NCBI GenBank assembly: GCA_945865905.1
Contig: CAMBFC010000001.1
Location: 62,001-126,000, forward strand
Length of the DNA stretch: 64,000 nucleotides
Direction: 5' to 3'
Origin: Rickettsia typhi
GTDB lineage: Bacteria; Pseudomonadota; Alphaproteobacteria; Rickettsiales; UBA1997
Position 1 is the stretch's first letter; every line of letters begins with the position of its first letter. The notes under the pieces were generated by a model, which did not search any database, was not told the DNA's origin, and worked only from the letters and a program-made list of their open reading frames with translations. A program made the translations under genes and the position numbers. Of this stretch, positions 21,027 through 30,000 are shown in pieces.

Positions 21027-24000
21027 TTATTTAGCTGAAGCAGCACCTATTTCTGTCTCAGTCGCCAATCTAAACTGAGCGATTGTAGTGTGTGGACTAG
21101 TGCTTGGAGCCCCAGCCGCTTTAGACTGTTCTCTTTTAGGAATTTTGCAAACTGTAGCACCATCCGCGATAGAATCCTTAAACACTTCTTTCAATTTAGC
21201 AATTATTGTATCCTTAGCAGCGTTCCCATCAAAACATTGTAAATTAATCTCGCAATCTGAAAAATTCTCCGCAGCAATCCAATCAACATTAGCGGGAAAC
21301 CTGCAATTCTCATCAAACTTACAATTGACAAAATTGGGCTTGATAATTGCGTATTCCTTTTTTAAATCCGTTTTCATGCCTTCCACCGTACCAAAATCAA
21401 CACCTTTAAAATCTACAGCCCGATGCTGCGGATTTCCAAAAACCCTATCTTTAGAAGTTCCGTATCTTTTATGCTGTTCCATGCCCTGAGCTTTATATTG
21501 CGCCGCGTTTATTGTTTCGCGCACGACCTGAGCCGCCTTCGTTGCTTTGGTTAAAACACCGCGACTCGCATAATCTTGAGCGCTTATTGCTTCGCCTTCT
21601 TTTCCCATTACTTGCGCTAGGCTAATAACATCATCCGTGCCTGTCTTTGTTATTTCTACCCCTTCCATCTTTTTCTTAACAGCATCTTCTGTGGTAAATG
21701 TTTCCACCACTCCCCATTTTGGACCCTTTAACACTAAAGATTTTGTTGCGAATGAAGCTTTTTCTTTCTCGATAGCTGCTGCTTTTGCTTTTGCAGCCGC
21801 TTCCTTCCTTAACCTTTCCTTCTCCTCTAGCCTTTTCGCTTCCGCTAATCTTTTCGCTTCCGCTTCCATTTTCAATTTTGCTTCCGTTACTGCGCGATTT
21901 TGGCTGCACCACTTTTTTAACTCATCCAACGCATCACCAACCTGCACCAACTTACAATCCGTCATCACTACCTCAATCCGATCTAAAAATTGCGGATTAT
22001 AATCAGGGTTCATCGAAACAGGAATTGAACTACAGCAAGCGGCGGCAGGGTCTCCTGAAGCAGCTTTTGTATTGTGAATATCATCTCCTTCATATTGTGG
22101 CGTAAGATTTTCTTTACCATCCAGCCACAGCTCATTACCAACATAAGATCCACTATCCCAAGCAAAATTAACACATAAAGTTGCGCCTCTATATTTATCA
22201 GGAATCGTATGTGCAAAGTTTGGATTACCTCCTTTACTGGAAATGATGTCTACCTCATTGAGACCACCACCACTTGCCAAGACCAACTTGCCTTTAAAAC
22301 CATTAAAACAAGGCTCCCTATCACCAAATTGAACAAACTCAATCGCGGCAATTTTTCCTTTTTGTTCAGCCGTCAAGCCGTCAAATACCCTTCTTGCTGC
22401 TCTACCTATTGCATTACCAATTTCTGGCTTATGCTTATCACCTCCGGCCCAAACACCGTCACCCAAACCAGTTAATCTTATATAGGCCTTCTTGTTTGTA
22501 TCTGTTGCGTTGGCAATAGAATCAGCAAAGAATTTTTTGTAGGAAATGTAGAGACGATGCTCTATTGCTTCAAAATCACGCACATCATCATCTGCTTGCG
22601 TATTTTGATGGCCTTCATAAAACTTGCCCCAAATTGATTGATATCCTTCAACAAATTCCTTATTTACACCCTTAATTCTTCCTAGATCAGCTTTTAGTGA
22701 ACCACCCGCTGCTGTTGCCTGAGTATGTTTTGCTACTTCCCTTGCCAAATTACCACCAATACAATGAAAAGCCTCCATCCCATCATTAATTTCACATCGA
22801 GCCCCAACAATTGCAGAAATTCTGCCAAATTCTTCATGATCGTTAGCAGATGGACCGCCTTTATTGCCCCTAGAACCATTATTAATAAATTGCGTTGGGC
22901 CAGAAACTTGCAGCATGGCACCAAATTCCATTTCGGAATAATTTATATATTCAGCAAGGTTATTATCCCCTGGGCAGCCCACACCTTGCATTTTACCATC
23001 TCGCAATAAATATTGATCGTCATCTATCCAAAAAACAAGCGGCCTTTTTTCAATCAGCCTTTTATAAAATTTCTTGATATTATCTTCGGTAATAAGCAAA
23101 GACATCGCTTCGATTCTATCTGCCAAAGGACTTCCGTCTTCAACAGGCGTTTCTTTAGGCAGTATCCCCGTATCCCTATACAAAGCCGCCTGAGTATTGC
23201 CATTGACCTGACTCTGCCCACCAGTAATCGCCACAAGCGCCAAAAATCTTCTCGCATGAACCAACTCTTCTTGGGTAATAGTAATTTTTGTTCCACCTAA
23301 AATTTCTTGCCTCTTCGTATCCTCAAGCGCTAATAAGGCTTTGGGAGCTTCTGGACTTGGAAATTTTTCAGCAGCTGTATCAGAATCATAATTTAGTGTT
23401 ACAGGTTGAGATGACACAGCAGTCGGTGCTGCTGTTTTTGCTTTTGCAGCGCTCAACCCCTTCTGCCTCACTATCTCTCCTTGCAAAAGCGCCCTCTCTG
23501 GACCAATTTCAGTTCCTGCAATTTCTTGAGTTTTTGCTGCCACAAATAGTTGTGCTGCCGCTCTTGCTGCAACTATAGATCCATCTGCATGCTTCGCGGG
23601 ATCGTAACCATCTTGAAATCTCTGATCACTAAACCCCTCCTCAGTTGTTGAGCCGCGCTTCCGATCAAATGTATATTTATCTGAACTCTTCTTCCCCCTA
23701 TAAGTTGTGCCATGCCCATCACAAACAGTTGCTATCATTGGCTGATCAATCGCAACCTTCCCTCCACTAAAAATTGGAATCGCAACCACTGAAATATTAT
23801 CTGTAGATCTCCCTATTTTTGCCGCCTCAACTAAATGATCTGCAAGATTTTGACCTACTGGCACTTCTCGGGCGTGATCTGCAACGCTTTTTTTGGGCTG
23901 CATATTTGTGCCAAACATAACTGCTGCGTTATATTTTGCATTATCCTCATCTTTTAATGCAATGCCATTATCCGTAAGAGTAGTTTTTTGATCAACCTTA

Positions 24001-27000
24001 ATAGACTTTTCAAACAAACCATCACAAGAGGCGAATAGAACAACTTCGGTATTTTCTGAATCTAACTCTTCTTCGGAAAGAAACGTTGATAAACTAGAAC
24101 TCCAAACATCAGGGGTTGTTAATAATGGATTTTGAGCATCCTCACCTCTCACACCAAAATCTCCCACCGAAGCACCAACTGCTAGTATGCCGTTAACTCT
24201 ATTGAATAAAACCGACCCACCATTCTCTTGAACATGATCCTTAACCCTTTTCAATGCTGGCGCATGATCTTCGGTCAAAGCAATCGCACGAGCCGCTCCC
24301 GTTACTTTATTCCGCACAACAACAAACACGCGCGAATCACCAAGATTTGCAGTGGTGAATTTTACATCTTTTGAATCCGCTGTTTTCTGCGCGATTACAG
24401 AACAAAATGTTGTTCCGTTTTGCTGACCCTTATTTGCTTCTACAATTTGTTGAACTGTTGTAGTAAAAAAATCCCCCGGATTATCAATCGCCCCTTGATC
24501 CGTAACTATACCAACAAAGGCCGCATCTTGCTGCTCATCCCTCCCACCAACATCTTCTGCGATTACAATTCCTTTTCCAGCAGAATCTGCAGCATAAAAA
24601 CCAAAGTCTTGCTCTTTATCTTCAGGCCAAGAGAATAAAGCTTCACTCTTCTTTACCACTACGCCAGGCACCTTTGCCTGAGGAATGATGGCGGCAGATG
24701 GAACAAATTCCCGACCAAAAATATCCGCCTCTTTTGCCACCACCCCACTTTGCACCTTGGCACCATCACCCTGGCCCGGATTTAAATTGGAAGAGGGGAC
24801 TCTATCGCCGTGAATTTGCGCTAAAAAATCCGTACGGATTTGAATGGGGTTATTCGTTGCAGCAGCTAAAGTTGAATTGTATTGAAGTGTTTGCACCCAA
24901 GTAGAAACCGTATACTTCAAATCTTGACCCTCTACAGGCGCAACATTGCTACGCCCATCAAGATAAAGCTTAGCAAACTGCGCACAAAGCGGCCCGCAAT
25001 TCACATTATCGTTATTTTTTTGGATTGTTTCTGCTGGAATCGGTGCAGCAACTCCAGGAGGCTCATAAGCAGATGTGACACTATATGCTGCATATGCTGT
25101 ATTATTGCCAAAAAGCGCTTCCCTCACTTTTGCATCGTCCTGAGCCCCGCGATCATTCACCAGCCCAAGAGTGTTGAAAAAATTTCCCTTCGGATCAAAA
25201 CAAACAATTGCCTTAGCTTTGTGATCAACAATTGCGATAACCCAGTGGTTCGATTGTCCATTATCCTTGTAACCGGCATCATTATTTATTGGGATAATAT
25301 CGATTCCACTTGTCGATGTTATTGGAATGAGATCATTTATCTTTCTATTCTGGTTAATTTTTACATATCTAGAAACCCTAGGATCATCATCATTAGAAAA
25401 ACTCACACCATATTCATCGATTGTAATCAATGATTGCAGCATCTCAACAAAGGTTCCGCCCGATATTTGTTTATCCTTATTTTTGAGATCTGCCTCAATA
25501 TTTGTTGCATCATCAATCCCATTGCCTTGTGCGGTTTGTTGCGCAAGTAAATTATCCTTGGCTAATTGCAATGCTGCAGCCAAATTTTCCGCTGCATCTT
25601 GTTGACTCAAAAGACGAGCAGTCACTTCATCATCCATAATGGCAGACACAATCTTTAAATCTTCTTGCGCAGAAGCTTGCGGTGCTTTGGCGAATGTTTG
25701 CGCCGCCACTCCCGCTTCTGGGGGTTTTAATACTAAAGATTTTGTTGTGAATATAGCTTCTGCTTTTTTCCTAACCCCTTCCTCACATACTAAAGCAAGC
25801 TCTGGAGTTGGAGACGCAACAGCGCTCTGATCAATGTTTATATTGCTTCCAGGATCACAAAAAATCTGAATATCACTCAAAATCGAAGTTACCTTTGGTT
25901 GTAGCTCCACCGCTTTTGCTTTTGCAGCACCTGCTACTGGCGCATGTACAGCATCGACTTTCAGTTTTGTGGTATGTAACGCGACATCTTCGCATATAAA
26001 GTTAAGCGCTGCTTGAGAGCATGTTTCGTAAGTCTCTTTATTTTTAATATAAATTTTATGGCCAGAAGTATTGTTTTTACTAACTAAAAATTCTAGCAAC
26101 ACATCTTTCTTGTTTCCATTTTCCGACGTCGCCGTAGCATTTATCTTAAACTCTATGGAATCGTCATTTGCTTTAACACCGAAGAGGTTGCCATACCTCT
26201 CTTGACTAGCATTCAACACTTCTTGTAAATAACCACTAATCTTACTACCAAGACATTGTATGATAGCGTCTTTAATGCGTTCACTTTTCAGAATATTGGC
26301 TGGACCTTCTTCTGTTTTCGATTTACTTTCTTCTGTGGTTTTTGCCTTAATATATTCATCTAATTTTATCTGTAGTTTAGATAAAATTTTAAAATCATCT
26401 ATCTGTGGTATTAAAGCGTCTGCCGCTGGGAAGTTGCACTTTTCTATCGCAATCTCAAGGGCTTTTATTTTAATATCAGGATTCACATTTTGTGATAGAT
26501 ATGTTATAACATCTCTGTTGCTATTTCTAGCCGCAGCAATTTGTAGCGCTGTTTTTTCATTTGCTCCGACAAAAGTAGGTATAGCCCCTTTATCAATTAA
26601 TGCTTTAATCCCTCCTAGTTTCTGATCTTCTGCTGCAATCAATAATTTTTGACTGAATACGAAGGGTTCCACGGCTTTATTAAAATGAGTATATGATATA
26701 GCCATAACGCTTGCACCCTCTTTAATCGCTTCTTTCGCTGATTCAAGGTTATCGTTGTTTATAGCTTCACGCAATCTCTTATTAGTCGCTGTCAATCCTA
26801 AACTAGAGACTGCTGCAGAATTAATTACATTCAACGCCGTCATAGAACACATTTCCAGATCAGGATTCTTTCGTATAAAGTCTAATAAAATTTTCTTAGT
26901 CTTTGCATTATCACCCTTACCTTCAAAATATTGCTTCATTTGCTCTTCAGATCCTTGATGTTCCAAACTTGGATTACATAAAGCCTGCGCTCTCCACATC

Positions 27001-30000
27001 GCATCTTTTTTGCTAACCATACTTTCTTGCAATCCTTTTACATCTTGCTTAAACAGATCGACAGCTTCTTTTTGAACTTGTTCATAATTTGACCCGTCTA
27101 ATTGCAGGATAGCTTCTACAAATGATGGAAGCTTTTTTATCTCACGACTATCATCTGCACCACTTCTATTAACATACTTACTCACCTCAGACGACTGGTA
27201 TAAAATTGGGGCAATTACAAGTTGTACTCCAGCGGCAAAGGCAACTCTTTTTTGAAACATGACTTTTTTTGCCTTATTGCCAGCGGCGCATTCTTGCAGA
27301 AGTATTAGTTTTGGCAGTATATTGTTGTTGTAAGAACTTGTATCAATCAATCCATTATTGCTGCTGATATAATGCGCGAACTCGTCTGGACCAATCGCCT
27401 CTTGAGAGGCCTCAATCTTAGATAGCTCTTGACTATAAGCTTTAGAATCGAGCCTTATAGAGTTATCTTTTTCCTGAAGAGAAGCCTTCTTCGCCACACG
27501 ATTTAGAGTAACGTTATCTTGCGGGAAGTGGGGCAGCAGATCTTTCAACACCTCTAATTGAGCCGCTTGAAAAACAGCTTCTATATCCAAGAGATCTTGC
27601 CCCTCCTGTAATTTGAACATCCCCTTTAATTTATTTTTAACATATTCCGCATCAATATATTTTTGCTGCGCATCTTTTATTATCTCTTTGAACCCTGTCC
27701 CACCTATGTTTTCTCCAAAAATATTAGAAATTTTTTCCCTTATTGCTCGAAGACCTTCTGGTGTAATTCCATCTTGGCACTCTTTAGATATCGTGGCTTT
27801 GTGCTTAACTCTTAAAACTCCAATCGCACCATTTAAAACAGCATGAAAATTACATAATACATCATGTTGAGAAACTCTTTCATTATCTGGGGTTACTACA
27901 GAAGAAAAAACATTGCTATACTTATCTTTCAATGCTGTTTGTAAGTCCTCTATTACTTTATTTAGACTTGCATCATTATCACCAATTTTTGCACCAGAAT
28001 TAGTTATTCTTATTGCACGATCTTGAACATCAATCACCACCGAAATAAAATGGGCACCAATACGCAGAGGGAAAGCTATAACTTGTTGGTTAATTATTGC
28101 ATTTTGTATAATTTGTTTTACGTCTTCTATGCCATTTATGTCTGTACCATCTGTGGCAGCACGAACAATTACTAAAGCCTCTTGCGGGTTAATAAAAAAG
28201 GCTGAAGCAGAACTGACTAGATCATCTTGCAACATCTCATCTTCCTGCTCATTATCTGAGAAACCATTATTGGCAGTCTCCATCATTCTACTTTGTCTTG
28301 TTTCAGCCTCAGAACCTTCTCCCTTCACCATCGCAAGCGTTAACCCAGGTTTTATTGCCTTTTTAATGTTTTTAGCTACCAGCCCGTTTGGTTTAAAAAA
28401 TTCATTATATATTGCTGAATATTTTATCTCTGCGTATTTTATAGGAGCATAAGGAAGTGCTACTGGTGGTTGTGGTTGTGGTTGTGGTTGTGGTTGTGGT
28501 TGTGGCTGTGGTTGTGGTTGTGGCGTAATCACCATTAGTATATCTTCGTTAATCGCCGCATTTAGAATATTAGGATTATCCATGTTGCTTGCCATTGCCG
28601 CATCAACACTTTGATATCCGCCCTCGTTGCCAGGCATTGCATGAGGATCTTTTGCTTTTGCAGCACCTGATACTGGCAAAACAAGCGGCCCCTTTGGAGG
28701 AGACACTTGACCGGAATATTGCGCTAAATCCGCAAGCGCTGCGAAATCTGGCTCTTCCACCAGCGCAGCATCTGCTATGGCCTCCAGCATCTTCATCTTT
28801 GATTCTTGATACTCTGACTCATAAAGAAACTTACTCAGATCTAACTCATTAAATTTTTCTTGATAAGATGCAGCAAAAACTGGATTTTTTTTTGCTATGG
28901 CAATAATTATCTGTTCTCGAGCTATATCATTGAAGATTTGTCTGTGTTTTATTGCATCAGAACCTTTTTTATTCCCTACAAATGATTCTTTTAATTTATT
29001 ATATTTACTTTGTTTATTGGGCGCTTCTTTTAATAAACTTGGACAATCAATATCAGCTCCCCAAGCATATAGCAAGGCATCCTTCTGCTCATTAAATGAT
29101 GCTGCATCAAGCAATGATAAAAGCCCATTATTTGTGATATGTTTTTTTGCGCTATCCGCCAATGTTTCTTTGGCAGCGACCACCTCGCCTATTGCCTGTG
29201 GAGCAGTTGTCAAAGGCGATAATTCGTTCCAATATCTTCCTGCAACAACAGCCAAGAATCCTTTTCGCAAAATCTCCTTAGCCTTTGTATTGTCGCAATA
29301 TTTAACTATATGTTCTAAACTATCACTTTTGTAGATGTATAATCTGAGGTTAGGATTATTTTCAAGAATACTTGTGGCACCGCTTACCATATCTTGGGTG
29401 ATATTCGGGGACAACACATCCAATACAATGCCTTGTATTGGATTTTTATCACCTTTTTGCAAAGCAAGAGCTTCATTATATTCCATAGTCCCTTCGCCTC
29501 CATATCTCTTGGTGTCTTTCGTAGTAGCGTATCGAGTATTATAATTTTCTAGCTTAGTATAACTAAAGTATCTTTTCCAAACATTTTTGGCAAAAATATC
29601 AACATCACCCTTATCATGATATATTCCACCACGATTTCCTTTGGTGTCAAGATCTTCACCTTCCCATCTTGCCCAACGAGCCATATTTGTTGCATATTTT
29701 GCATAACCCTTCACAACTCCTTGTTTGGCTGGAAATTTGCTTTTATAATCATTTTCAAGTTCGCCCATACCTCCACTATATCTGGCTTTTAACCCATCTT
29801 TCTTCTTCTCCGGCAAAACCCTACCAAAAGTATCACTCGCATTAAAATCGGCATATGGAACATCTATAAGTTTAGGATCTAAAACAAATCCCATTGCCTG
29901 ACCCTTATAGAGAGTAACCGGCACATTATTTTGATTCGATCCAGACCACATAAGAGTGGCAGAACATGCTTTTTGTGGATTTTTGCTAAAATTTTCTAAA

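Noticed and set aside
28465-28523. GGTTGT tract as a CRISPR or telomere-like repeat
   Set aside because: No spacers; it is a simple hexamer coding for (PQ)n within an open frame.
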